Of a stretch of DNA of 64,000 nt, positions 1 through 13,500 are shown one piece after another; positions within the stretch are counted from its first letter, which is position 1, and each line of letters begins with the position of its first letter. The DNA comes from Athripsodes cinereus (Eukaryota > Arthropoda > Insecta > Trichoptera > Leptoceridae): assembly GCA_947579605.1 (NCBI GenBank), contig OX388312.1:868001-932000 (forward strand), read 5' to 3'. The position numbers and the translations under genes are program-made. Under the pieces are notes generated by a model. That model made no database searches and was not told the origin of the DNA. It worked only from the letters and a program-made list of their open reading frames with translations.

Positions 1-439
1 ATTAATTCACAATTCAAGACTTTTATTTCAATAAAACACATTGCACAAAAATAAACATTAAATATACTTACTGATTTATATGTAGCCTTCTTCTTAAGTC
101 TCAAATCTAAGGTCATCACAAAACTTATAATTTAAAAATTACATATATTGTTACAATTTATTCAATCTCTTCAAAACTGTACTATTAGAGTACCTACATA
201 AGTAATGTGTACTTAGGTAAAATAATACAAAACACACAAGACTTTATTCTTTCTTGTAAAGTTGGTATTTTTAACATAAAATGCAAGATTTTATTTTCCG
301 ATATAAGTTGACGAGTATTACAAAATAAAAGCAAGTGCACACGCGTGAATAATTATTGTAATAAACTGTTTCCTAATTCCTATTTATTGTTGTATATCGT
401 GGGCTACTTACTGCAACTAGACATCTTAATACAGAAGAA

Positions 440-745
440 TGAAGGGATACAAGAAGAGTGTTGTGAACAGAATGTGCGTGAATAAGCTACAGTGGTTTTG
501 GACATGTTGAACAAGATAAGAATGACAAAGAGGATATACTTGTCTGAAAGAAAGGGTGTGAGAAAGCGCAGGCGTCTGAGAACCATGTGGATCAAATTCT
601 CAAGGACGTCCGTGTGTTGAGTAAGAATAGCCGACGTGCGAGCATGAGAAATTGTATGAATGTAGAGGAAGAGAAAAAGTGTGTAAAGATACATCTGTTT
701 GGCGTCCTGTTCTCTCTACCTACCCCACTTGGGACATGGTGTGAG
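440..745 (+). repeat. 5'-truncated LINE-A 3' end
   Basis: Plus-strand copy of the C-terminal tail and 3' end of the LINE that is best preserved at 61026-62563. The homologous stretch runs from the W-F-G-H-V region to the W-D-T-A end, followed by GTGAGGGTATAG repeats. The frame is broken by indels. Confidence 0.75.
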
Positions 746-1208
746 GGTATAGTATAGTCGAGTTGTGTTCCCGATGTTTGCCTTTAATGTTTGAGATATT
801 TCTAATAATAATTATGAAGTAAGAGATTTCCTTGTACTGTAATCAATGTGTTTCAATGATATGTAGTTAGTATATTAATGACTAGGTACCCTTCTGAGTG
901 TAATGTCATGATTTATCCATTACCTCAAAACTATTGATTTTGAGATGTCTGGTTCGAGTATTAAGCCCACGATATGTAGTATAAGTGGCATTAACACATT
1001 CCTATACTTATAGCGTATATTATAATTATGTTATATATATATATATATATATATGACAAATGTTAAGGTTTCAAAGATTTTATTGTGTAATATAAATATA
1101 TTATTATATATACATATAGTAATAAATAAATAATATTACAAAAAAAAAAATGTATTTTATTACTAAGTAAAAGAGTGAAGTAAAAATATCCAAAACCATG
1201 GGACAGAG

Positions 1209-1408
1209 CAGAGGCCTGAGTCAAAACACATTTTAGCGTTACGTTTTCATGTTGCAATTGTTCAGATATAGACAACGTTGTGCCAAAGCGACAATTTTCT
1301 ATTGTGTATTTTTGCTACAAAAATTGACACTTCTCGCAACGTCGTTTAAATTGGAACGATAGTGACACGAAAACGTAACTCTAAATTGTGTTTTGACTTC
1401 GGACTCTG
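1209..1408. mobile_element. Palindromic MITE
   Basis: Arms starting CAGAGGCCTGAGTCAAAAC at the left and its near-complement at the right (GTTTTGACTTCGGACTCTG), about 50 bp each and imperfect. No coding content; target duplication not identified. Confidence 0.55.
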
Positions 1409-2101
1409 TGCTTTATGTGTGTGATGATGTGACTGAATTTTTTATGTCACTTACTGTTTCTGCAAGACAAAGCCTGATTATTTTGCAGGTTTAACATACT
1501 AAAATTGGGATAGTTGGAAGGAATCACTCCTTTTTGGAAAACTCACCATTTGTATATTGATTGTATTTGATATTGTCACCTGTAAAACTGCTTGTAACCA
1601 ATGTACAGTAAAGAATATAAAATCAAAATTAAAATGTTTTCTGTGGAATGTCTGGCAAAGATTATGCCTCTCACGTTTTTCTGTAAGTTTTCTAGTGTAC
1701 TGTGAAAGGCAGGTATTCGTAAAACTTCACATATAAGATATTTAATAGCTTCCATTCTAGTGATGTAACGAATATGTGATTTTGGATATTCGCGAATGCG
1801 AATATTTGTTGACGACATTCGCGAATGCGAATATTGACTTCCTTAGATTTCGACAGTATTGCTCAATCATTAAAATTTCTACCCCCCCGTCGCCGAATTT
1901 TCAAAATGGTATAGGAATTTAAAATATTTCAAAACTCTTCGGTTTTCTTAAAGAACATTTTCTTGTAGTACTTTTTTTGCAATGTACCGGGTAAGTATCT
2001 GGTACTTTTAACGAATAACCGATACTTTATTACCGAAATAATATTCGCAAAACATTCGCATATTTTTTTGCGAATACGAATGCAAATACTTTGAAACATG
2101 C

Positions 2102-4444
2102 TGTGATGATCCTACCTAATTCAAACCATTCTAAGCTCCGAATTTGCAACATCCTAGCTTCTAACTATACCTACTGTAATAAATGATTCCCAAACTAGAA
2201 TTTACATCCCTATCCGACTAGCTAAGAATTGTATGAATTTTCGCATTGTTGCAAATATACGTACGAAATATCGCATTCCTAATTGAATTAATCAACGAAT
2301 TTTGGCCTTTCGTGATCGTCTCGATTTATCTATTAACTATTTTCATAGATTTGGACCCAGTACGTTGTGTTTTGACGATAATTTTACCTACGTTGTGTAT
2401 TTTTAGAACGCAAAATAAGTCACCTGAAATATACATTTCAATAATCAAAAAGAACAACAAAATCACAAAATCAATAAAACAATTTAAACATGAATTTTGT
2501 TACATATTAACTCTGAGATCAACTTTGACGTCAGATCACTTACCTTGAGATACTGTAAAATAACATAATAAAAGTAGAGCATAATAAAACATAACAAAAT
2601 ATAACATAACAATCATCATAACATAAAATTCAAATAATATTATTCTATATCATTACGAGAATGTTGTATAGTAACTGGTTGCCGATCTATGTCCCTACAT
2701 AAGATAACCATTTCATAGTTTCTATAGCCGATGTATGTACATATGTTCTACAACATACCTACTAATTCGTTGCGTCGTAAAGGACAGTGGCGCACCCAAA
2801 AACTTAACTTTATTACTTTTGAATATTAATTAAATTTCAACACAATTGCTATGACATCATTTTCAGAGACTAACTACCATGTTAGTGCATGGAAAGCATG
2901 CTGTGTCCATGCTAAAGGAGCGCCGCCTCCGCTCCCTCACGTCTCAAACTGTCCCATGCCGCATTTTGAGCCCGTGTGCACTAATCTACATCCCGAATAT
3001 ATAAAATAATATATAATATGTATACTCATTTGAACATGCAGCTATATATATAATAAGAATAATTATAAATATATGTTAAGAAGCTTTGTCTAGGACCCTG
3101 GCGGGAAACGGGGCAAGACCCATATTGACCCTTGTCTCAAAAGCTGAATCGAAGAGATAGGAGCAGGGCTTGCTAACGGTACACCTACATTTCGAAGCAG
3201 GATTAGGACTGGAATTGTTAGTATATAGTATATGTTTCTACAAGGTACATAATACGTCTCGTGCATAATTGTATAATAATAATGATAAATATGTGGTTAC
3301 GAATAGATCAAACCCACACTATAGACACAAGGTAGCTAGTCTAGTGTCGATAGGCAGAAGGGATCCATATCCATAAGGTAATCTCGACAAGATTTAGCTA
3401 TAAAAGACTACATATTTATGGTGAGGTGAATTTAGGTATCATGTAAGTCAAATAAAAATATATTAAGACCAATAAATACATAAATATTACTTATGATTAG
3501 TGTCATGCAAAATATCAAATTTGTTCCTTCCATGATATCGCAGCAATTACAGCATGTTGAACAAGTAGAAAAATCCAGTAAGTTCGTAGAATACAAATGA
3601 CATTCGACGATAAAATATGTAATTAAATTAATAATCAAATAATATCCTTCTCAACATATAACTCCTCTTCAAACTGTATACTCCATCGTTATGGTAAAGT
3701 AAATTAAATAAAAGTATAATATTGGGTAGAGCGGTGCGCCACTGTTATTAGTCTAGTTCTAGATGTGTCGGACCGCGCTATATAAAATCAGCCACAGGTA
3801 CATACATACATACAATAATACTGAAAATAAATGTACATATAACACATAATTCCTTCGTTTTCAAAATCCGTAAAATAATAAATCCTTGAGTACAAATATT
3901 GCCTTGTAGACAACAGACATCCTGAGAGTATCCTAACACCTAGATATAAATAATAAATTAATAATATTAAAAGAAAATCTTATCTTAGACAGCTGGCAGC
4001 ATCACGGATTTTAAATGCTAATTAAAAGTAATTTAGGATGATCTTTATATATTCCCAATTGTGGAAATATCACTAAAAAATAATGTACTAACTACTACGA
4101 ATGTGGGTAAATAAATATTAAAATATATCGAATTCAAACACTGAGATTAATATGATTGAGTCCCACCTCTCCCAGGCTCAAAAACTAAACTGCCTAGAGT
4201 ATTAAGTACTCTGTCTTCAGACCCTGAAAATGTCGACCCAAAGCAACAAAAAAAAACTACATCCATCTCTTCCTGACACACACACCGAAATATACCTGTA
4301 TCTGTCCCCTACATAGCTAGTTGTGTTCAACAACCACTTGAAATCAAACTAAGTTTCATTCCTATATTAATTACCTACTACAAATATTCGATCTAGGTAT
4401 ATAAAAATAATATATACCGTCTTGTATATATTCATTTCATGACA
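2102..4444 (-). repeat. 3' LTR (element orientation)
   Basis: Partner of 7868-10210, same length, no indel between the two. Next to the polypurine tract at 4445-4454. Confidence 0.9.
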
Positions 4445-4454
4445 TCCCCCCTTT
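4445..4454 (-). promoter_or_regulatory. Polypurine tract of the LTR element
   Basis: Minus strand reads AAAGGGGGGA directly before the TGTCATG start of the 3' LTR, the expected plus-strand primer site. Confidence 0.75.
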
Positions 4455-7400
4455 GAGATCATGCTGAAGACAAAATGGATGAGGCATTATCTCACAAACA
4501 ATTATTTATTTTCTAATTATTTTTCATAATTATTTAATTCCAACTTTCGAGTACGCCCCTGTCTTCCGATAGGTCGTAGGTACCTCGTCAACTGTGTCCC
4601 TCTATTCAAGTCATCAATAATTATAATACACCCCAACGCTACCACTTGAGATATACTCGTTCAATATTATTGTCCCAACATAACATAATATTTTAATATT
4701 CTGTTATATTTTATTATTTCGAGTTTCGTTATTATTTTATGTCATAACATCTATAGAACATAAAATAATAATAACAAGTTTGTGCCAATACTTAAATATC
4801 CAAGTTGCATTTTGTTAAAATTCGTTTCATGTGATCATATTCACACATCATTATAATTATCCATAGTACTTGTGGTTCCCTATAGCCCATATATGCATTC
4901 TTCAGGGTGATCCAATTCGCTGGTAACACCAATCTTGTACTACTCGCCAGATGTCTCATATCCATGATTCCTTTGCCGATGCAGCCAGTAGTCCTGCAGC
5001 ACACAAATAGATACGCAAATCGTCCTCTCCGTAACGACACAAATTCAAGACATTCAAAAACGGCGGCAAACCTCATCGCTGAATCCAAGATGCTAAATGT
5101 CTTAATTTCCTAGAACACCCGTCCTCCCACAGGACATACGAAGACTCACGGAAAAAAGTGGGAGACCAACTCTCCACCGGCAACCCATCCTAAATAACCA
5201 TTCATCTCTCAGCACCATCACGCTGCGTCTCAGATGGGGTAGGCAGAGAGAAACGATTGACAAATCCCTCCATCCTGGCCTACATCCTTCGTTTCCACCA
5301 CTGTCATACAATTTCTCACAGAATGCAACCCGTTTTCTCCTAGTCAACACGCAGCCGTCCATAAGAATTTGATCCACGTGATCAAGCCACATAATTCTGC
5401 AAGTTGAGCAACATCCTCCAACTAACCAACAAAATTCGTGTTAATGTGTTGACAATGTGCCTAAATAATTTCAAACGCGAACAGCTAACTCAAAATACCT
5501 ATAATTATGTACCTAAAATAAATCACCCATAATAATACCACAAATAATCAAGAGAAAGATAACATACAATGTTCTTGAAACATCCAGAGGTAAGTGGTGG
5601 GAACCCCTCCCTTGATGTATTTACACACATTTATGCATATAAGATACAAAACGCAATATTTAAACGAGTTGCATTGACAATATCTACATAATACATCCCA
5701 ATATGTTATTCTATAATAGGTATATAGAATTTCCCTTGTATCCAATATAACAGTCACCTAATGTATATACCTACATATTAGGTATATATATATGAATCGT
5801 CCTCATTCATTTCAAAAGTCCTGAAAAAAAAACACTTATCTATTTCAAACTATATCACACACACAACTAAATATAATACACACAATTGTAACTCCATATG
5901 CACATATCATAATATTCGTTCCACTTGTAAAATAATAATAACTAAACACTTTATAGTTCACATCTTCACTCTAACACTATTGAATAATATTATTATAATA
6001 TTTGACACCACAATTTTAAAATTATAACACATTAAATAGTTTATTCCATTTGTGACTTCGATAGATTCACAATCGATTCTCAAACTGTTACATCATAGCG
6101 TTGTCCTTTCTTCTCAAATTACTTCTCTTCAGCGACTTATGTTATTGCACACCACTCCTTTTCGAGTTGACAGAGATGATCCAATGCTACGCAATCTTAT
6201 CTATCACCCTTCTGGTTTCCAATTAAATTTGTATCATTGCTATATACAAACTTCTTTCTAAGTTTCCTTGCAAGTAAAACATGTTGTTATCCTACCAACA
6301 GATATTCAACCTAAATACTTTTTATATAAATTCGTATACTTTATGTCTCAGATTTCCTTGTCCCATTCAGACAATATCATAAAATCAGTCCTACAGTATA
6401 AAAACCACTGATTGTATAATAATAATAATAATAAAAAAGACGATTTGTATTTGGCGCTGCTCCATGGTCCCGTTAGGTACTACAATATACCGTATAGTTT
6501 TTTGTCATTCCAGTAATAATATTATTTCCTATCTCGTTCTTGGTTTAGAATAATATAACGTTTTAATCATTATTATATCCTAGGATTCATAGGTTGTAGG
6601 TACATCTTATTTTTCTTTTTGGAAGACGATGTATTATATCGGCAAACATCAACCTCTTTTCTCCTTAGAACATTTCCATAAATTCGTTTCTTCTTCCAGT
6701 CCTCAATTTTGAAATGATAGATACCACCCTTCAGGGTACACAAAGAGTTCCAACGCATGCCGAATGCCCCCCCTGGTTTAAAAGAGTCTGCTTTCCGTGT
6801 AGACTGTCCCCACTCTTAGCCGATCATTCCCCTCCACCTAGCCTGTAATTTCTTCCAGCTAACCGTTTAACATATAACCGTAAAAATAATCACTTAAATC
6901 GTGATTTTATCAAAACCCATCATTCGATTATTACCTATATACTTATCCGCTTCATTCATATATTGTATTATGTATGTTATCAGATACTCATAAAATCTGG
7001 TCTAATATTATTTCAAACTCAATAATATATTCACCATTCATGCCTCGATCATAAATTTATTTCACACCCCAAATAATTAACTTGACAGAATTCTAAAAGT
7101 TTAAAAACAAAACACTTAACTTACAAATACTGTAAAATGTTAAGACCATATTCCTCAAGAAATAATAATACTATACCTACCTATTCTAGTCCCTAACAAA
7201 CATCTACTTGATACATATAACGAACATCAAACTATATACCTATTATTTATCCATTTTACTCAAATACTATAATATCTAAAAATCCTAATAACTCTAGTCA
7301 TATACCCATATACATAAAATAAACTCCACATACCTAATACCCATGTTTACAAGTCTATTTAGAAATATATATAATATTCCATTTTTCTAACACTCAATCT

Positions 7401-7851
7401 TCTTATGAAAGTACATATTTTTGGTACCTACCTATATTATTGAATAAACTAAAGAACTATTCATAAGGACATAATTCCAAATGAACTCTTAAGGGTTCAC
7501 CATTCTTATGTATAATGTTAGGTATATACCTATAGATAGCCAAACACAAATATAATATCATGTTGCCTAATTCGACTAACACTATAATCCATGGATAACC
7601 AACCCGCGGTTCTCGAAGTAAAAATCATCAACCAATTTTCTCACTACATCCACCAAGTATAAATTTTATTCCTCCCCTCAAAAACCAAACACATTCCTCT
7701 GTCCATAACCCAGTTCTACTCCTCAAAACCCATTTATGCTCCCCCCCCCCTCCAATATTCATGATTTTAGTTATTTATCATCGCAAACCCAAAACCCACT
7801 TCTACTCCGTAAAAACCCAGTTTATGTCTGCAATGACAGACATAATATTCT

Positions 7852-7865
7852 GGTCCAAGGCACCA
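7852..7865 (-). promoter_or_regulatory. Primer binding site of the LTR element
   Basis: Minus strand reads TGGTGCCTTGGACC two bases after the LTR end. Its complement, GGTCCAAGGCACCA, looks like a tRNA 3' end with CCA. The tRNA was not identified. Confidence 0.75.
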
Positions 7866-7867
7866 TT

Positions 7868-10210
7868 TGTGATGATCCTACCTAATTCAAACCATTCTAA
7901 GCTCCGAATTTGCAACATCCTAGCTTCTAACTATACCTACTGTAATAAATGATTCCCAAACTAGAATTTACATCCCTATCCGACTAGCTAAGAATTGTAT
8001 GAATTTTCGCATTGTTGCAAATATACGTACGAAATATCGCATTCCTAATTGAATTAATCAACGAATTTTGGCCTTTCGTGATCGTCTCGATTTATCTATT
8101 AACTATTTTCATAGATTTGGACCCAGTACGTTGTGTTTTGACGATAATTTTACCTACGTTGTGTATTTTTAGAACGCAAAATAAGTCACCTGAAATATAC
8201 ATTTCAATAATCAAAAAGAACAACAAAATCACAAAATCAATAAAACAATTTAAACATGAATTTTGTTACATATTAACTCTGAGATCAACTTTGACGTCAG
8301 ATCACTTACCTTGAGATACTGTAAAATAACATAATAAAAGTAGAGCATAATAAAACATAACAAAATATAACATAACAATCATCATAACATAAAATTCAAA
8401 TAATATTATTCTATATCATTACGAGAATGTTGTATAGTAACTGGTTGCCGATCTATGTCCCTACATAAGATAACCATTTCATAGTTTCTATAGCCGATGT
8501 ATGTACATATGTTCTACAACATACCTACTAATTCGTTGCGTCGTAAAGGACAGTGGCGCACCCAAAAACTTAACTTTATTACTTTTGAATATTAATTAAA
8601 TTTCAACACAATTGCTATGACATCATTTTCAGAGACTAACTACCATGTTAGTGCATGGAAAGCATGCTGTGTCCATGCTAAAGGAGCGCCGCCTCCGCTC
8701 CCTCACGTCTCAAACTGTCCCATGCCGCATTTTGAGCCCGTGTGCACTAATCTACATCCCGAATATATAAAATAATATATAATATGTATACTCATTTGAA
8801 CATGCAGCTATATATATAATAAGAATAATTATAAATATATGTTAAGAAGCTTTGTCTAGGACCCTGGCGGGAAACGGGGCAAGACCCATATTGACCCTTG
8901 TCTCAAAAGCTGAATCGAAGAGATAGGAGCAGGGCTTGCTAACGGTACACCTACATTTCGAAGCAGGATTAGGACTGGAATTGTTAGTATATAGTATATG
9001 TTTCTACAAGGTACATAATACGTCTCGTGCATAATTGTATAATAATAATGATAAATATGTGGTTACGAATAGATCAAACCCACACTATAGACACAAGGTA
9101 GCTAGTCTAGTGTCGATAGGCAGAAGGGATCCATATCCATAAGGTAATCTCGACAAGATTTAGCTATAAAAGACTACATATTTATGGTGAGGTGAATTTA
9201 GGTATCATGTAAGTCAAATAAAAATATATTAAGACCAATAAATACATAAATATTACTTATGATTAGTGTCATGCAAAATATCAAATTTGTTCCTTCCATG
9301 ATATCGCAGCAATTACAGCATGTTGAACAAGTAGAAAAATCCAGTAAGTTCGTAGAATACAAATGACATTCGACGATAAAATATGTAATTAAATTAATAA
9401 TCAAATAATATCCTTCTCAACATATAACTCCTCTTCAAACTGTATACTCCATCGTTATGGTAAAGTAAATTAAATAAAAGTATAATATTGGGTAGAGCGG
9501 TGCGCCACTGTTATTAGTCTAGTTCTAGATGTGTCGGACCGCGCTATATAAAATCAGCCACAGGTACATACATACATACAATAATACTGAAAATAAATGT
9601 ACATATAACACATAATTCCTTCGTTTTCAAAATCCGTAAAATAATAAATCCTTGAGTACAAATATTGCCTTGTAGACAACAGACATCCTGAGAGTATCCT
9701 AACACCTAGATATAAATAATAAATTAATAATATTAAAAGAAAATCTTATCTTAGACAGCTGGCAGCATCACGGATTTTAAATGCTAATTAAAAGTAATTT
9801 AGGATGATCTTTATATATTCCCAATTGTGGAAATATCACTAAAAAATAATGTACTAACTACTACGAATGTGGGTAAATAAATATTAAAATATATCGAATT
9901 CAAACACTGAGATTAATATGATTGAGTCCCACCTCTCCCAGGCTCAAAAACTAAACTGCCTAGAGTATTAAGTACTCTGTCTTCAGACCCTGAAAATGTC
10001 GACCCAAAGCAACAAAAAAAAACTACATCCATCTCTTCCTGACACACACACCGAAATATACCTGTATCTGTCCCCTACATAGCTAGTTGTGTTCAACAAC
10101 CACTTGAAATCAAACTAAGTTTCATTCCTATATTAATTACCTACTACAAATATTCGATCTAGGTATATAAAAATAATATATACCGTCTTGTATATATTCA
10201 TTTCATGACA
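7868..10210 (-). repeat. 5' LTR (element orientation)
   Basis: Direct repeat of 2343 bp, next to the primer binding site. A 100-codon plus-strand ORF at 8012-8314 is present in both LTRs. It has hydrophobic stretches but no recognised family and is not supported as a gene. Confidence 0.9.
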
Positions 10211-10482
10211 ATGCGAATATTCGCGAATGCGAATATTCGTTACATCACTATTCCATTCCAAGAGTTTATTAAAAAAGGTTGATTTCCTCTCAGTGTTTTA
10301 GACACAGATATCAAAATAACATAATCTCAGTGACCGTGTAAATTCTTGATGATGTATAAATCACTCCTTATTAAGCAGGACAAATTAAATTTTGTATAAA
10401 ACATCTTAAAGTGGATAGTTACTTTCAGGGTAATAAAGAAATTGCAATTGATTTCATAACATGTTTAAAAGTGCAAAAGTTT

Positions 10483-10488
10483 TTTATT
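10483..10488 (-). terminator. Candidate poly(A) signal of PRKDC
   Basis: AATAAA on the minus strand, about 105 bp beyond the stop codon. It lies in an AT-rich 3' UTR and other hexamer variants are nearby, so the exact cleavage site is uncertain. Confidence 0.5.
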
Positions 10489-10591
10489 GAATAAAAAATA
10501 AATTGATAGTAATTAGGTAATTTTATAATCATAACAATATCAAACAATAAAAAATACATCTTTTAATTAAAAACAAGTAATAAAAGCATAT

Positions 10592-13500
10592 TTAGAAGTA
10601 AGAATTCCATCCGTGATAAGTTACAGACAGTATACCATCATTTGTAGCCAGTTTTATGAGATGATCAATCTGCAAAATAAAATAAAATCTTGTTAGAAAT
10701 TTTTATACAAGAAGATGGATGTTTGTCTGTGGTGATAAATGACAACCTGGAAATGAAAGAGAAAGATAATTAATGTATGTGATAGTGGTGTAAAAGAAAT
10801 GGATAATAAAGATTGAAGGACCTACCGACTACCCTAAATTTTTTTTAACCTAATGGTAATCTCTTCAAAAAGAGAAATTCCATGTTCAAATTCCACAACC
10901 ACCTTATTCTACAATTCAATTTATTGCTAAGTTTGAGGGTGTTTAAGGTGTAATTGTATTTATAACAAACCCTAATTGATTATAAAAATAATGCAAAAGT
11001 TTAAAGATAATTAAAATGATAAACAAACCTGCTGATCAACACTTAAATGTTCTTGTTCTGTGGCCACATCTCTAACAATGTTACAGTAATTTGAAACATA
11101 TTTCTTTTTGACGACACTATTATGCAGATCCTCAATAATGATTGTTATCGGATCCACACCATTTAGTTTTCTTTTACATTGATCAATCTTGTGTCTGGAC
11201 TTCCATTCACAATCAACATTATCTTTGATCCAATTGAGCGTTGGTTCTCTAACAAATACCTCCATAGCGGCTAACAATAAGCTCCCGTTCTCGCACAACT
11301 TGCTCAAGGCTTGCCACATTAGTTCACTGAGATCGGTATTAGTTCCAATGACTCCTCGTATTTGTGGGGTGAGTCTGAAAGGAATCAGTTCGGGGACAGG
11401 TAGCTGTTGTGTGGCAGTTCCGAAAGAGTGACCAAAGTCAATACCCACAACATTTCCTGTGCTCAGTGACATCATGCAATTTGATAAATGACGATCTCCG
11501 ATACCTGCAAACATATGAATCTTATTGACTTCAACATCCCTACTCACCAAAAATCCATATTAAAGTCTGGCTATCAAGACATATCTAGTATGAGAATACA
11601 TTTACCCCACTTATGGGATATCCAGTAATAGAGATAGATCGGATTCCTCATTTAAAAACAGAGATGGAAATAATTATTCAAAAGCTTAAATGTAATAATG
11701 TTCTTCGATGTTATTTTCACGATAAATTATTGTATAAGGTTATAAACACAAATTCAATACACAAAATTATCATGAAAGCACACTTTATTCTCTTTTCTAA
11801 GCCTTATATTGTAGTTTCATGTGTAAAATTGAGCAAAATGTAATATTAATTGATATGTATATAGTAACTGACCTAATATCCAATGGGCAACATTCATGGG
11901 AGCCAAGGTCCTTATAAAGTTGCTCTTCATTTTAACAAACATCTCAGAAGTTGCAGCTATTTTCTGAATAGAGTTTCTGTAAAAATAATCAGTAACAAGA
12001 ATATTTACTTTAGCGGTAACTATAGTTCAATAAAGCATACATGCTACAAAATATGAAAATGAAATAAATAAATAAATGAAAATGAAACTCATTACTAAGC
12101 ACATTCATTACGAGATTATCTCATATGGGAAAGTTTTTGCTTTAATTTGTTTCTCTATTTATCACATACTTTTATAATATAGCTTTACTTTATATTTGCC
12201 TGACGATGAGAGCGAAAGCTCTCGAAAGTCAGTCTGCAAATTAACAAAATACCAGTGAAATTACTAAATATTGTATTTCATTTTAATTTCTCAAAACAAT
12301 TCACTTTCTCCGAGATCCATTAGTCAATAAGTTGAATTAAAGAAATGAAGAAGTTATATTAACCTCAAAAAGTGCCCAGGAATAGTGTTTATCTCCTCCC
12401 GATACTTTGAGATATTCCGTGCCATATACTGAGGAGACACGAGGTTTCCGTACTTCTCCCCCAGATTACATCCCTCCAGATTATTAACATACAATTCCTT
12501 TTTGAAGTATATACCATTCATCATCTCTGTGGAATAAAATGTTTCAATTAGTTTTCTATCTACTACTACTACTTTACCATCACGGCATATCCCACAATTG
12601 GGGTAGCCAGCAGACCAGCAGCATGTAAACATGCAAGCTGTCCTCTCCGTGCCAATATAAAATCAAGACATTCAGGATGGGTGGCAAACCTCATCGCTGA
12701 ATTTAAGATGTAAAATGTCTTAATTTTTTCGAACTCCTGCCTTTAACAGGACTTTCGAAAACTTACGCAGAAGAGTGGGAGACCAATCCTTTACCGGAAG
12801 CTCCACGGGATGATCTACATATATGAAAAAAAAATCATAGCCGAGTTTATCATTTAAAAAACTTGTCCATATGTCACAACAGATCTACTATGGCCGCGGT
12901 GACACAAGGGATGCAAGGTCCCTTGGCCTTTACTTAAAAAAAAAACTTGTCCATAGGATCCTGATTACCATGATAAGGATTTTGAAACCAGTAGAAACAT
13001 TATGAGAAGACAGCTACGTAAACAATAAATAAATAATCAGTCACAATCATAATCTGGAAAAGCTCATGATTGTGGGGAGTGTAGAGGCGAAGAGATCTCA
13101 TGGTCGTGCATCAACTTGGTGGAGCAACATGAGTCAGAATACAACAGAATTCTGGATGCTTTTTGCATGCCTTAGAACAGACGCAAGCAGAGATTGCTCA
13201 GAGGGTCTACCACTGCCACCATGAAGAGAAGAGAGAGAGATAGGGATTATCTATATATTTAAGCCATCACTGCATCTACCACAAGAAAGGAAGCCAGTAG
13301 ATTAACAACATGTAAACATACAGGTCGTCCTTTCATTGCTAATAAAAAGTAAGACATTCAGATTGGATGGTATAGATCAGTATTTCCCAAACTTGTTGAC
13401 CCACCGGTGGGTCGCGACCCATAGTGACCCGAGCGAATATTGAGTGGGCCCTGAGCATTAAGTAGTTCCATGACTCACTTCTAGAGAATCTGAGCATTAC

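Larger units (their letters stand above)
1..1757. other. Repeat-rich flank with no gene seen
   Basis: AT-rich DNA with no convincing coding exon. It contains a degraded LINE tail (about 440-745), a TA microsatellite (about 1027-1054), a palindromic MITE (1209-1408) and a degenerate copy of SINE family A (about 1620-1757). Small ORFs here have no similarity I recognise. Confidence 0.6.
4445..7867. other. Interior of the LTR element, made partly of captured repeats
   Basis: About 4900-5200 matches SINE family A on the minus strand, and about 5100-5405 matches the LINE-A C-terminus (W-L-D-H-V-D-Q-I-L motif) with frame breaks. The rest, to 7851, is AT-rich with no similarity I recognise and no long ORF. 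Confidence 0.6.
2102..10210 (-). mobile_element. Non-autonomous LTR retrotransposon with 2343-bp LTRs
   Basis: Two direct repeats, 2102-4444 and 7868-10210, keep a constant offset of 5766 and looked identical wherever compared, so insertion was recent. On the minus strand each LTR starts TG and ends CA. A 4-bp duplication, ATGC, lies at 2098-2101 and 10211-10214. The minus orientation is set by a primer binding site next to the 7868 copy and a polypurine tract next to the 4444 copy. The 3423-bp interior has no gag, protease, reverse transcriptase or integrase, only short ORFs and bits of other repeats, so it must be moved in trans. The class is LARD- or TRIM-like, with unusually long LTRs for so short an interior. 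Confidence 0.9.
1758..10250. mobile_element. hAT-type MITE split by an LTR retrotransposon
   Basis: The two ends are TAGTGATGTAACGAATAT and its inverse ATTCGTTACATCACTA. They are flanked by a perfect 8-bp duplication, TTCCATTC at 1750-1757 and 10251-10258, as expected of hAT transposition. Removing the LTR element at 2102-10210 and one copy of its 4-bp duplication leaves a MITE of about 380 bp (1758-2101 plus 10215-10250). It is rich in the palindrome CGCGAATGCGAATA. No transposase. Confidence 0.85.

Noticed and set aside
1576..1818. 80-codon minus-strand ORF
   Set aside because: It spans a degenerate SINE and the end of a MITE, with no gene-like features.
2246..2548. 100-codon ORF present twice (also 8012-8314)
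   Set aside because: The duplication is explained by the two LTRs, and the ORF is AT-rich, without homology or context of a gene.
4445..4470. Primer binding site on the plus strand after the first LTR
   Set aside because: The sequence starts TCCCCC and has no tRNA 3'-end complement; read on the minus strand it is a polypurine tract.
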